Shown here: one piece after another, positions 1 through 9,982 of the stretch
Layout of the letters: each line of letters opens with the position of its first letter
Position numbering within the stretch: position 1 is the first letter of the stretch
NCBI GenBank assembly: GCA_937872685.1
Contig: CALMTS010000105.1
Coordinates: forward strand, 1 to 41,560
From: an uncultured Desulfomicrobium sp.
GTDB taxonomy: Bacteria; Desulfobacterota; Desulfovibrionia; Desulfovibrionales; Desulfomicrobiaceae
DNA: 41,560 nt
Direction of reading: 5' to 3'
Position numbers and translations under genes: made by a program
The notes under the pieces: model-generated
Database searches by the model: none
Told to the model about the DNA's origin: nothing
Seen by the model: only the letters and a program-made list of their open reading frames with translations

Positions 1-103
1 AAGCCGGACCGCAGGTGCCGCGCCGGAAACCGGAGCATCCGAGCCGCCAAAGCGCAGCCTGCAAGAGCCGGTCAAGGCAGTCGGGGTAGTGATGCCGAGG
101 CAT
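1..103 (-). CDS. possible 5' end of a leftward gene, cut by the window edge
   Basis: On the minus strand an ATG at 103 opens a frame that runs without a stop to the window edge (34 codons, mostly G or C in the third position). The translated start is MPRHHYPDCLDRLLQAALWR followed by a Cys-containing stretch. No clear Shine-Dalgarno precedes it, and an in-frame TGA lies eleven codons upstream. The product is not recognised. In its favour, an AT-rich, promoter-like stretch and a palindrome lie upstream of it (to the right). It could equally be non-coding: the plus-strand frames are also open for parts of this stretch. Confidence 0.25.
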   Translation of the reverse strand, partial: MPRHHYPDCLDRLLQAALWRLGCSGFRRGTCGPA

Positions 104-386
104 CGCACCGGCCAACCAGCTGTTTTTGGGCAGATTTCAGATACACGACCCCAATCGTGTGATCAATATAAAAATCATGCTATTTAACGAATACGACTTA
201 ATAATTCGTACTAATTTTGTCGTCTTTGAACTTTCCTGGCGCATATGCGGGGACAGGTGGACGTGAAAAAAACAACCGGCAAAATTTTGCCGACCAGGAT
301 TCGGACAGTCGCGATCTGTCGAGAGCGGAAATGTCACGGAAGGCGGAAGGAGTGCTCCGGTCTCCCGGAGAGGGGCGCTGAGCCTT
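104..386. other. AT-rich intergenic stretch between the left edge and the first activator gene
   Basis: No gene is supported here. About 140-235 is markedly AT-rich compared with its surroundings and contains an inverted repeat (ACGAAT at 187-192, ATTCGT at 204-209). A perfect 16-bp palindrome lies at 277-292 and a CTCCGG-TCTC-CCGGAG hairpin at 355-370. The hairpin is just beyond the activator's stop codon on the minus strand and has no T-tract, so I do not call it a terminator. The stretch probably holds the promoter of a gene that begins left of the window. Confidence 0.5.
277..292. promoter_or_regulatory. perfect palindrome CGGCAAAATTTTGCCG, candidate operator
   Basis: This is a perfect 16-bp palindrome with arms CGGCAA and TTGCCG separated by four bases. 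The same arms with the same spacing occur at 1571-1586, upstream of the sigma-54 promoter of the permease operon. The shared design suggests one DNA-binding protein, most economically the activator at 387-1466. Its place beyond the 3' end of that gene would suit control of a gene further left. The function is inferred; only the symmetry is seen. Confidence 0.5.
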
Positions 387-1466
<1,080 letters not shown>

Positions 1467-1560
1467 ACTACGTACCCCGTCTCCATGCCCGGACTCCTAC
1501 GGAAAACAATCCGGAGGCTTTCCGCCGGACAGCGAAGATTTTGAGAAAAAAGGCACAATC

Positions 1561-1586
1561 TTGCCGAATGCGGCAATATTTTGCCG
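1561..1586. promoter_or_regulatory. three alternating TTGCCG/CGGCAA half-sites, candidate enhancer (UAS)
   Basis: Three half-sites alternate in orientation at 10-bp steps: TTGCCG at 1561-1566, CGGCAA at 1571-1576 and TTGCCG at 1581-1586. They form two overlapping dyads with four-base spacers. The block ends about 52 bp upstream of the -24/-12 promoter at 1639, a short but workable distance for an enhancer-bound activator. The right-hand dyad has the same arms and spacing as the palindrome at 277-292. Binding by the divergent Fis-type activator is inferred from position and symmetry. Confidence 0.65.
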
Positions 1587-1638
1587 TTTACATCCAACAC
1601 AGGAACTCGTCAACCCGCGGAACCCCTGCGTTTTCCCG

Positions 1639-1655
1639 CTGGCATGCTCCTTGCC
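1639..1655 (+). promoter_or_regulatory. sigma-54 (-24/-12) promoter of the permease operon
   Basis: CTGGCATGCTCCTTGCC matches the sigma-54 consensus YTGGCACGRNNNTTGCW at most defined positions and has the strict GG-N10-GC spacing. It points toward the permease gene at 1742, leaving a leader of about 75 nt. A sigma-54 activator gene is divergent, and candidate activator sites lie just upstream. Confidence 0.8.
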
Positions 1656-1741
1656 CTGTAAAGGTGCCAAATGCGTTGGGCATCGTGGCATTTCGAGAAA
1701 TGGTCTTCATAAGGAAACGTGTAAACGGGAGCGAAACTGGG

Positions 1742-2728
1742 ATGAAACTGAACACAACGTGGATGCGAATTCTGGGAGGAGCCGGACTTGCTCTCCTCCT
1801 GTTGGTCACTTTGGCCTGGGCTGGCAACAATACCGAACTCGCGGGCGAAGCCGCAAAGCAGATGGCGGAAGCCACGGGCGCCCCGTCCACCCTTCCGTGG
1901 TGGGCATGGCCCTGCATTCTGCTGGTCTTCTGCTTCATCCTCGGCATCATCGCCGTGCTGGCCGGCGTGGGCGGCGGCGTGCTCTACGTGCCCCTGGTCA
2001 GCGGATTTTTCCCCTTCCACCTCGACTTCGTGCGCGGCGCCGGCCTGCTCGTGGCCCTGGCCGGAGCCCTGGCCGCCGGACCGGGTCTGCTCAAGCGCAA
2101 CCTGGCCAGCCTGCGCCTGGCCCTGCCCGTGGCGCTCATCGCCTCCAGCTGCGCCATCGTCGGCGCCTTCCTGGGCCTGGCCCTGCCGGGCAACGTGGTC
2201 CAGATCTGCCTGGGCGGCACCATCATGGGCATCGCCATCCTGCTCCTGACCTCCAAGAACACGGCCCGTCCCGTGGTCACCAAGCAGGACGCCCTGGGCC
2301 TGGCCCTGGGCATCAACGGCGCCTACATGGAAGCCAACGGCGAAATCGTCGAGTGGAAGACCCACCGCACCCTGCCGGGCCTGCTGCTCTTCATCATCAT
2401 CGGCATCATGGCCGGCATGTTCGGCCTGGGCGCCGGCTGGGCCAACGTCCCGGTGCTGAACCTGCTCATGGGCGCACCGCTGAAGGTCGCCGTCGGCACG
2501 AGCAAATTCCTGCTCTCCATCACCGACACCTCCGCCGCCTGGGTCTACCTGAACCGCGGCTGCGTCATCCCCCTCATGGCCATCCCGTCCATCGTGGGCC
2601 TCATGATGGGCTCCTTCGTGGGCGTGCGCCTGCTGGCCAAGGCCAAACCGGCCTTCATCCGCTACATGGTCATCGGCGTCCTGCTTTTCGCCGGCGGCAA
2701 GGCACTGGCCAAGGGCCTGGGCTTCTAA
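1742..2728 (+). CDS. TauE/SafE family permease (328 aa)
   Basis: This is a polytopic inner-membrane protein of the TauE/SafE (formerly DUF81) family, whose members are proposed to move sulfonates, sulfite, sulfoacetate or other organic anions. The N-terminus has a signal-like hydrophobic segment, then two halves with Gly-rich helices, including GVGGGVLYVPL near residue 80 and FGLGAGWANVP in the second half, typical of this fold. I chose the ATG at 1742 because GGGAG at 1727-1731 is well spaced; an in-frame ATG at 1700 would add 14 hydrophilic residues. It is the first gene of a long operon behind the sigma-54 promoter. The substrate cannot be read from sequence; a sulfur oxyanion or organic acid would suit the organism. 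Confidence 0.9.
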   Translation: MKLNTTWMRILGGAGLALLLLVTLAWAGNNTELAGEAAKQMAEATGAPSTLPWWAWPCILLVFCFILGIIAVLAGVGGGVLYVPLVSGFFPFHLDFVRGAGLLVALAGALAAGPGLLKRNLASLRLALPVALIASSCAIVGAFLGLALPGNVVQICLGGTIMGIAILLLTSKNTARPVVTKQDALGLALGINGAYMEANGEIVEWKTHRTLPGLLLFIIIGIMAGMFGLGAGWANVPVLNLLMGAPLKVAVGTSKFLLSITDTSAAWVYLNRGCVIPLMAIPSIVGLMMGSFVGVRLLAKAKPAFIRYMVIGVLLFAGGKALAKGLGF

Positions 2729-2753
2729 CTTTCTCATAGCAAGGAGATACATC

Positions 2754-3173
2754 ATGAACGCACCTCAAACCAACGCCTCTGCCGAGCAGGTCACCTACGC
2801 CAACATCCTTTTCTATGGGTGCTGGAGCGGCTTGGCTCTCATGCTTGTCACGTATATACTCTATGTCTCCGGCATCATGGAGCCCTATGTTTCCATGGAG
2901 CTGGTGACCAAGTTCTGGTCCATGCCCGTGCACGAATACCTCGTGGAGAACAACGTGCCCATCGGTTGGGGCTGGGCGACCCTGCTGACCAAGGGCGACT
3001 TCCTGAACTTCCTCGGAATCGCGCTCCTGGGCGGCCTGACGATCGTGGCCTACATCCCGGTCACCATCGCCTACTTCAAGAAAAAAGACTTCAAGTTCGC
3101 ACTGATCGCCCTGCTTGAAGTCATCGTGCTCTGCGTGGCTGCGTCCGGTCTCATCGGGGGCGGCGCGCACTAA
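2754..3173 (+). CDS. small membrane protein of unknown function (139 aa)
   Basis: I do not recognise the family. Hydrophobicity suggests three transmembrane helices (about residues 15-41, 84-109 and 113-136) with a loop of about 40 residues between the first two and a short Lys-rich cytoplasmic turn (FKKKDFKF). The start has a good ribosome site (AAGGAG before the ATG). It follows the permease by 25 nt, so it is probably co-expressed and may be an accessory subunit of that transporter. The second TauE/SafE permease in the window (29332-30387) also has a small membrane protein next to it (30418-30717), which supports a partner role. Confidence 0.85.
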   Translation: MNAPQTNASAEQVTYANILFYGCWSGLALMLVTYILYVSGIMEPYVSMELVTKFWSMPVHEYLVENNVPIGWGWATLLTKGDFLNFLGIALLGGLTIVAYIPVTIAYFKKKDFKFALIALLEVIVLCVAASGLIGGGAH

Positions 3174-3184
3174 GGGAGAGACTC

Positions 3185-4417
3185 GTGCTCAAACGGATTG
3201 AAGACCTGATCGGAACCGACTGTCCTGACCTCCCGGCCCTGCTGGACGGTTTGCCCATGGGCATCGTCATGCTGGACGACGACGGCAGGGTCCTGATGCT
3301 CAACAAGGCTCTGGAAAACCTGACCGGCTACCGCCGCGAGGAAGTCCGCGGGCTGCCCTGCAGACACGTGCTGCGCAGCCGCGCCTGTGTCCAGGGCTGT
3401 CCCCACGGATCCGGGGAAGGGCCGGGGGCAGGAATCGAGACCGATTGCATCAACCGTCACCGCCGCAAGATCCCCGTGCGCATAACCCCCGTGCGTGTCT
3501 GCGACGGCAACAACCGCCCCGTATGCGTCCTCGACGTGGTCGAGGACCTGACCGCCCTGCGCGAGACCGAGGCGCGACTGTCCCAGGCCACGGGCCAGGG
3601 GCAGATCATCGGCCGCAGCCAGGCCATGGAGAAGCTTCTGCGCGTCGTGCCGGTCATAGCCCAGCACGACGCGCCGGTGCTCATCACCGGCGCGACCGGC
3701 ACGGGCAAGGATCTCCTGGCCGAAGCGGTGCACAAAGCCTCGCCGCGCTCGCGGGAGCCTTTCGTGCGCTTCAGCTGCGGCCCCATGCCCGAAGAACTCC
3801 TCGACGCCGAACTCTTCGGCCGCGTGCTGGACGGCTCCGGAGAGTTCAAAGCCGGACGCTTCCAGCAGGCGCAGGGCGGCACCCTCTACCTGTCGGAGAT
3901 CGCCGACCTGCCCCTGGCGCACCAGGGCAGGCTGGTGCGCTTCCTCGACGAGGGAACGGTGCTGCCCGTCGGTGCGATCAAGCCCGTGCGGGTCAACGCC
4001 CGGCTCATGGCCTCCACGGCCGAATCGCCGGAAAAACTGGTTCAGGACGGCCGGCTGCGGGAGGATCTCTTCCACCGCATCTCGGCCACGCGTCTGCACC
4101 TGCCGCGGCTCAAGGATCGCGGCGAAGACCTGGACTTCCTGCTGCACCACTTTCTGGGTCACTATGCCGCCCGGTTCAAAAAGAACATCACCGGCATCAG
4201 CCCCAAGGCGCTGCTCAGGCTCAACGAGCACGAATTCCCGGGCAACGTGCGGGAACTCAAGAACATCATGGAATTCGCGGCCATGGTCTGCACCGGCGAC
4301 AAGATCCGGACCGAACACCTGCCCGGCCACCTGACCGGCCAGTTCGACGCCGGCCCGGCACAGCGTTCCGCCGAAAAGGTCCGCAAACCGGCCCGAAAGC
4401 ACACGGAGGAGCGGTAA
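3185..4417 (+). CDS. PAS-AAA+ protein with degenerate sigma-54 activator motifs
   Basis: The 410-residue protein has an N-terminal PAS domain (about 20-125) with a Cys cluster (C59, C68, C72) of a kind seen in sigma-54 regulator PAS domains, then an AAA+ domain (about 140-385). Walker A is kept (GATGTGKD, 169-176), but Walker B reads LYLSE (234-238) with Ser in place of Asp. The GAFTGA loop is absent: after ELFG the segment RVLDGSGEFKA is about three residues shorter than usual and shows no GAFTGA. The sensor-II segment FPGNVRELKN remains. The C-terminus is a basic tail with no Fis-type helix-turn-helix. It therefore probably cannot remodel sigma-54 holoenzyme itself and may be a sensory or mixed-hexamer partner for the divergent activator (inference). 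GTG start with GGGAGAG upstream. Confidence 0.88.
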   Translation: MLKRIEDLIGTDCPDLPALLDGLPMGIVMLDDDGRVLMLNKALENLTGYRREEVRGLPCRHVLRSRACVQGCPHGSGEGPGAGIETDCINRHRRKIPVRITPVRVCDGNNRPVCVLDVVEDLTALRETEARLSQATGQGQIIGRSQAMEKLLRVVPVIAQHDAPVLITGATGTGKDLLAEAVHKASPRSREPFVRFSCGPMPEELLDAELFGRVLDGSGEFKAGRFQQAQGGTLYLSEIADLPLAHQGRLVRFLDEGTVLPVGAIKPVRVNARLMASTAESPEKLVQDGRLREDLFHRISATRLHLPRLKDRGEDLDFLLHHFLGHYAARFKKNITGISPKALLRLNEHEFPGNVRELKNIMEFAAMVCTGDKIRTEHLPGHLTGQFDAGPAQRSAEKVRKPARKHTEER

Positions 4418-4420
4418 GCC

Positions 4421-4770
4421 ATGGAACGTCGCGTACTGATCACCGTCGCCCGGGACGAAATCGCCCCCCGTTTCGACCTGACCACGGAGGCGTTGTTCCT
4501 GAACATCTCCGAGAGCGGGGAGATCGTCTCGCGAAAGTCCTTCCTTCTGGCCCAGCCCTCAGGCGACGACCTCTGCGACCTGGCCCTGTCCCGGGACATC
4601 GGGACCATCGTCTGCGGCGGCATCGAAGACGAGTACTATCATTATCTGCGCTGGAAGCGTATTGATGTCATAGACTCGGTCATGGGGCCCCTGGAGGCCG
4701 TCGTCACCCGCCTGACGGCAGGTCGGCTCAAAGCCGGGGACATACTTTACGACCGGGCCGGGGAGAACGC

Positions 4771-4774
<4 letters not shown>
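4421..4774 (+). CDS. NifX/NifB-type cofactor-binding domain protein (117 aa)
   Basis: This is a single-domain protein of the dinitrogenase iron-molybdenum cofactor family (NifX, NifY, NafY and the orange protein ORP). The fold is suggested by the N-terminal strand RRVLITVARDEIAPRFD, a central IGTIVCGGIEDEYYHYL segment and a C-terminal helix. Known members bind metal-sulfur clusters. A Cys is present at the loop where others have Gly, and there is no CGGGH tail like that of the ORP-like protein at 9983-10360. A good GGAGG precedes the start, and its end overlaps the kinase gene by four bases. Its place between a PAS-AAA+ protein and a kinase suggests a cluster-sensing input, which is inference. 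Confidence 0.85.
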
Positions 4775-6486
<1,712 letters not shown>

Positions 6487-6489
6487 ATC

Positions 6490-6882
6490 ATGGATATGAG
6501 CACCTGGAAAATCCTGCTGGTCGACGATGAGGCCGAATTCATCAACACCCTGGCCGAACGCCTGGATATAAGGGGCATTTCGGCACGGGTGGTCTATGAC
6601 GGGGACGCGGCCCTCAAGGCCGTGGCCGAAGAGGTTCCGCAGGCCATGGTCCTGGACGTCATGATGCCGGGCATCAAGGGCCTCGACGTTCTGCAGAGAG
6701 TCAAAGAAGAGCACCCCGAAGTGCAGGTCATCCTGCTCACGGGCCAGGGCAAGACCCGCGACGGCATCGAGGGCATGCGCTACGGAGCCTTCGCCTACCT
6801 GATGAAACCCCTGGACCTGGAAGAACTCATCACCACGCTCGGCGAGGCCATCAGCGCCACGCAAGGAACGCCACATGCCTGA
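6490..6882 (+). CDS. single-domain response regulator (CheY-like)
   Basis: A 130-residue receiver with the acidic pair D12/D13, phospho-acceptor D56 (VLDVMMPG), the conserved Thr (LLTGQG) and Lys in LMKPLDLEEL. There is no output domain. It follows the Cache kinase by three bases, which makes it the likely first acceptor, and its end overlaps the next gene by eight bases. An ATG six bases downstream is an equally good start. The role must be phosphate transfer or protein contact. Confidence 0.93.
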   Translation: MDMSTWKILLVDDEAEFINTLAERLDIRGISARVVYDGDAALKAVAEEVPQAMVLDVMMPGIKGLDVLQRVKEEHPEVQVILLTGQGKTRDGIEGMRYGAFAYLMKPLDLEELITTLGEAISATQGTPHA

Positions 6883-7507
6883 AATCGCGCAGGAAGCACG
6901 TTTCATGGGCTCCGTCACGGCCCTGACCATGCACGAAATGCAGAACGTCCTGGCCATCATCCGCGAGTCGGCCGGGCTCATGGGCGACATCCTGAAAGTC
7001 AACTCCCGGGTGGACTTCAAGCACAGGCCCAATATGGAGCGCACCCTCGAGAACATCGCCTCCCATGTGGACCGGGGCAAAAACCTGCTGGAGGCGACCA
7101 GCCGCCTGGCGCACTCCCCGGACGACGACATGCTCGAAGGGTGCGACCTGGCCGTCTACGCCAGGACAGTGGCCGTTCTTTCGGAGCGTCTTGTGCGTCT
7201 GCGGGGCGCGGCCGTCATCTTCACCCCGTCGCCCTCGGCGCTGCCCGTTGGCGTGGGCGCCCTGCAGGTGCTCATGGCCGGGTACAGGGCCGTGCAGTGG
7301 GCCGTGGGCGCCGGCACCAAGGACGGCGAGGTGCGCCTGGATCTGGAGGCCGGCCGGGATTTTCATGTCATGAGCGTGCGTCCGCCCGCCGGGATCACCC
7401 CCGACCCGGCCGGCGTGCAGTTTCTGGCTTCCCTGTTGGAGGACGGCCGGGTCGAATGGGATGGGACCCGGCTGCGCTTGCTCTTTCCCGTGCGCAAACA
7501 GGACTAG
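6875..7507 (+). CDS. kinase-like protein with H-box but no ATP-binding motifs (candidate phosphotransferase)
   Basis: The 210-residue protein begins with a HisKA-like helix containing H20 in MHEMQNVLAII, which matches the H-box pattern of the kinases on either side. A second helix pair follows (about 45-90). The C-terminal half (about 95-205) resembles a shrunken HATPase domain by position, but the N-box and the DxGxG and GxGLG boxes are missing. It therefore should not autophosphorylate. Size and layout match the phosphotransferases Spo0B and ChpT, which use a dimeric His bundle plus a vestigial ATPase domain to pass phosphate between receivers. It sits between two receivers, overlapping the first by eight bases. 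Assignment as a phosphorelay intermediate is inference. Confidence 0.82.
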   Translation: MPEIAQEARFMGSVTALTMHEMQNVLAIIRESAGLMGDILKVNSRVDFKHRPNMERTLENIASHVDRGKNLLEATSRLAHSPDDDMLEGCDLAVYARTVAVLSERLVRLRGAAVIFTPSPSALPVGVGALQVLMAGYRAVQWAVGAGTKDGEVRLDLEAGRDFHVMSVRPPAGITPDPAGVQFLASLLEDGRVEWDGTRLRLLFPVRKQD

Positions 7508-7511
7508 GCAC

Positions 7512-7892
7512 ATGGAAGAACCGAACATTCTGCTCATCGACGACGAAGAAGCCTTCGTGACCACCCTGCAGGAACGGCTCGAAATGCGCGGGTTCTCCCC
7601 GAGGGTCGCACTGAACGGTCAGGCGGGCCTGGACATGATCACCCAGGAACCGCCGGACGTGGTGGTGCTGGACCTGCGCATGCCTGGCATGAGCGGGCTC
7701 GAAGTGCTGCGGCGCATCCGCAAGGGGTGGCCGGGCCTGCCCGTGATCATGCTCAGCGGCCACGGCTCGGACCAGGACTTCGAGTCCTGCCTGAACCTCG
7801 GGGCGGCGCGCTACCACAAGAAACCCCTGGATATCGACGTCCTGCTGGAAAGCATCCGCGCCGTGACCCAGGGCAATCATCCCGCCCGGTAG
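7512..7892 (+). CDS. single-domain response regulator
   Basis: A 126-residue receiver with acidic residues D10/D11, phospho-acceptor D54 (VVLDLRMPG), the Ser/Thr position (MLSGHG) and Lys in YHKKPLDI. There is no output domain. I chose the ATG at 7512, four bases after the preceding stop, because the protein then begins directly at the first strand (EEPNILLID); the longer open frame upstream lies inside the preceding gene. With the pseudo-kinase before it, it could be the second acceptor of a relay. Confidence 0.92.
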   Translation: MEEPNILLIDDEEAFVTTLQERLEMRGFSPRVALNGQAGLDMITQEPPDVVVLDLRMPGMSGLEVLRRIRKGWPGLPVIMLSGHGSDQDFESCLNLGAARYHKKPLDIDVLLESIRAVTQGNHPAR

Positions 7893-7898
7893 GCATGT

Positions 7899-9065
7899 AT
7901 GGTCCATGTTCTGGTAGTCGATGACGAGCGCGATTTCGCCGACCTCCTGGCCGAGCGCCTTCGCACGCGGGGCATGGAGGCCCACACCGCCTACAGCGGC
8001 CGGGAGGCCCTGGAGGCGGCCCGCACATCGCCGCCGGAAGTCGTCATCCTGGATATCTCCATGCCCGGCATGAGCGGCCTGGAGACCCTCGACGCCCTGA
8101 AGGCCGAGCGCCCAGCGCCGGAAGTCATCCTGCTCACGGCCGACTCCACTCTGGGAACGGCAGTGGCAGGCATGAAGGGCGGAGCCCGGGACTACCTGCT
8201 CAAGCCCACGGACATCGACACCCTCGTCGCGGCCATCGGCGAGGCCGAAGGGCGCAGGATGGAGTCCCTGTCGCGGCAGCGCATGGCCGAGACGGCCAAG
8301 CTGGCCGCCCTGGGCGAACTGGCCACGGGCGTGGCCCACGAGATCAACAATCCGGTGCAGGTCATGCTCAACGAGGCCGGATGGATGGAGGAAGTGCTGC
8401 AGGAAACGCCCATGGAGGATGACCGCCGCAAGGAGTTCCTCGAATCGCTGGACCTCATCCGCCACCAGGCCCGGCGCTGCAAGGCCATCACCTCCAAGCT
8501 CCTGACCCTGCGCTGCGCCGTGGATACCCGCGGGGTCACGGCGGACCTGCCCGCCCTGGTCCGGACCCTGCTCGACACGCGCCAGAGCCGCATCGAATCC
8601 CTGGGCATCCGGGTGGAAGAACGCTGGGCGGACGGACTCGCGCACCTGAAGCTGCCCGCCTCGGAATGGGAGCAGGTGCTGGCCAATGTGCTGGACAACG
8701 CCATGGACGCCATGGAGGCGTTGCACTCCGCAGGGTCCATGGGCTCCGGCGAACCGGTCCTGACTCTTTCCGGTGACATCCGGGGCGGCGAACTTGAGGT
8801 CAGCGTGCAGGACACCGGCTGCGGCATCGAGGAGCATCTGCTGACGCGAATTTTCGAACCCTTTTTTTCCACCAAGGACGTGGGCAAGGGGATTGGATTG
8901 GGGCTGGCGATCTGCCACGGCATCATCGAGGCCATGGGCGGGAGCATCACCGTGCGCAGCACGCCTGGGCACGGGGCGACCTTCACCATCAGGGCGCCCA
9001 TGGCCGTGCATGCGCGCAACGAAAACAACGGGCCGGAAGATCCGGCATCTGCCAAGGAGGAATGA
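7899..9065 (+). CDS. hybrid receiver-histidine kinase (cytoplasmic)
   Basis: The 388-residue protein has an N-terminal receiver (D8/D9 acidic pair, D52 acceptor in LDISMPG, K102) followed by HisKA (H147 in GVAHEINNPVQ) and HATPase domains (N-box LDNAMDAM, DTGCG, GIGLGL). It has no membrane segment or PAS domain, so its input is probably phosphorylation of its own receiver, making it a relay or feedback kinase. It ends in a four-base overlap zone with the last receiver gene. Its kinase core resembles that at 4771-6486. Confidence 0.93.
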   Translation: MVHVLVVDDERDFADLLAERLRTRGMEAHTAYSGREALEAARTSPPEVVILDISMPGMSGLETLDALKAERPAPEVILLTADSTLGTAVAGMKGGARDYLLKPTDIDTLVAAIGEAEGRRMESLSRQRMAETAKLAALGELATGVAHEINNPVQVMLNEAGWMEEVLQETPMEDDRRKEFLESLDLIRHQARRCKAITSKLLTLRCAVDTRGVTADLPALVRTLLDTRQSRIESLGIRVEERWADGLAHLKLPASEWEQVLANVLDNAMDAMEALHSAGSMGSGEPVLTLSGDIRGGELEVSVQDTGCGIEEHLLTRIFEPFFSTKDVGKGIGLGLAICHGIIEAMGGSITVRSTPGHGATFTIRAPMAVHARNENNGPEDPASAKEE

Positions 9066-9067
9066 AG

Positions 9068-9487
9068 ATGAACAAGATGAAGTTGCTGATCGTGGACGAC
9101 GAGAAGGATTTGTGCCGCATCCTCGCCGACCGCCTGAATATCCTGTACGGGGTTTCCCCGGATGTGGCCCACACCGGCGACGACGCCCTGGAGATGATCA
9201 AGAAGAAGAGCTATGATGTCGTGGTCCTGGACATCGAGATGCCCGGCATCGACGGCATCGAGACCCTGAAGCGCATCAAGGAGATCAACGCCAAGATCCA
9301 GGTCGTGCTCTTCACCGGCCACGGCACCGACGAGACCCGCCGCATGGCCGAGGTCATGGGCGCCTTCAGCTACGTGGACAAGATCGACGGCCTGCCGAAG
9401 CTCGCCCCGATGATCGAGGGCGCCTTCCGTCTGCGCAAGGTGCTCGAAGACACCTACGCCGACGCCGCCATGAACGAGTACAACTAG
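9068..9487 (+). CDS. single-domain response regulator, last gene of the phosphorelay operon
   Basis: A 139-residue receiver with acidic residues D10/D11, D55 (VVLDIEMPG), Thr in LFTGHG and Lys in YVDKIDGLP. There is no output domain, but a helical tail of about 20 residues follows. The start is decided by AGGAGG at 9055-9060: it is seven bases from the ATG at 9068 but only one from the ATG at 9062. A strong hairpin follows the stop. As the last receiver of the operon it could be the terminal effector, acting by protein contact. Confidence 0.92.
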   Translation: MNKMKLLIVDDEKDLCRILADRLNILYGVSPDVAHTGDDALEMIKKKSYDVVVLDIEMPGIDGIETLKRIKEINAKIQVVLFTGHGTDETRRMAEVMGAFSYVDKIDGLPKLAPMIEGAFRLRKVLEDTYADAAMNEYN

Positions 9488-9498
9488 CCCGCAAAAGA

Positions 9499-9528
9499 CA
9501 AGGGGCGGCCCGTGCGGACCGCCCCTTG
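9499..9528. terminator. hairpin terminator between convergent operons
   Basis: A perfect 10-bp stem (CAAGGGGCGG at 9499-9508, CCGCCCCTTG at 9519-9528) with a 10-base loop. It lies between the plus-strand operon ending at 9487 and the minus-strand operon ending at 9551. No strong T-tract follows on either strand, so it may act as an mRNA 3'-end structure as much as an intrinsic terminator. Confidence 0.65.
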
Positions 9529-9550
9529 CCGTATCATTTGCCGATTCGGA

Positions 9551-9910
9551 TCAGCCCAGGCCGTACAGCAGGCAGAGCTGGTTCATGGCCCTGGCCCCGT
9601 CGTCCCAGCCGGGCATGGACGGCACGGCGCACAGCACGCCCAGGCCTTCGCTGTCCTCGTGGAATTCTTCCGGGCTCATGTCCGTGATGACCACGGTGTT
9701 GAGCATGGCGTTGACGCGCAACAGATCCGTCACGAACTTCTTGTAATCCATCCCCGGCGTCATGGCGTCCACCACCACGAGCTGCCACGGCGGCGTGGGT
9801 GCCCTGTCCAGCACGTCGGCGGCCGAAGCCGTCCATTCGACATCCTTCCCCAGGCCCAGCGCAAACTCGTGCAGGGCGTCCCGGCGCCCGGTGATTATGA
9901 CCACGTGCAT
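9551..9910 (-). CDS. degenerate receiver-like protein in the ORP-type cluster (119 aa)
   Basis: The fold looks like a response-regulator receiver: an N-terminal strand (MHVVIITGRR), a central strand with an Asp at the acceptor position (D48 in LVVVDAMTPG), a TDMSPE segment at the Thr position and a C-terminal helix. The acidic pair that normally binds magnesium after the first strand is missing (TGRR instead of DD), and no clear Lys is seen at the last position. Phosphorylation is therefore doubtful; it may act as a pseudo-receiver. GGAGG precedes the ATG. It is the last gene of the minus-strand cluster, 72 nt after the ORP-like gene. Confidence 0.78.
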   Translation of the reverse strand: MHVVIITGRRDALHEFALGLGKDVEWTASAADVLDRAPTPPWQLVVVDAMTPGMDYKKFVTDLLRVNAMLNTVVITDMSPEEFHEDSEGLGVLCAVPSMPGWDDGARAMNQLCLLYGLG

Positions 9911-9982
9911 GTCGTCCTCCAGCGTAGGTCGGTAAAGGGCCGGACAGCCCCCTTGGGCGGGGCCGCCCGGCCCGGAGGATGG

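Noticed and set aside
61-130. Folded stretch near the left edge (GCCGGT/ACCGGC enclosing GATGCC-GA-GGCATC), possible small RNA
   Set aside because: No match to SRP RNA, tmRNA, RNase P or tRNA features that I can recognise, and the strand and ends are undefined.
355-370. CTCCGG-TCTC-CCGGAG hairpin just beyond the first activator's stop
   Set aside because: No T-tract follows on the minus strand, so I record it only as part of the intergenic description and not as a terminator.
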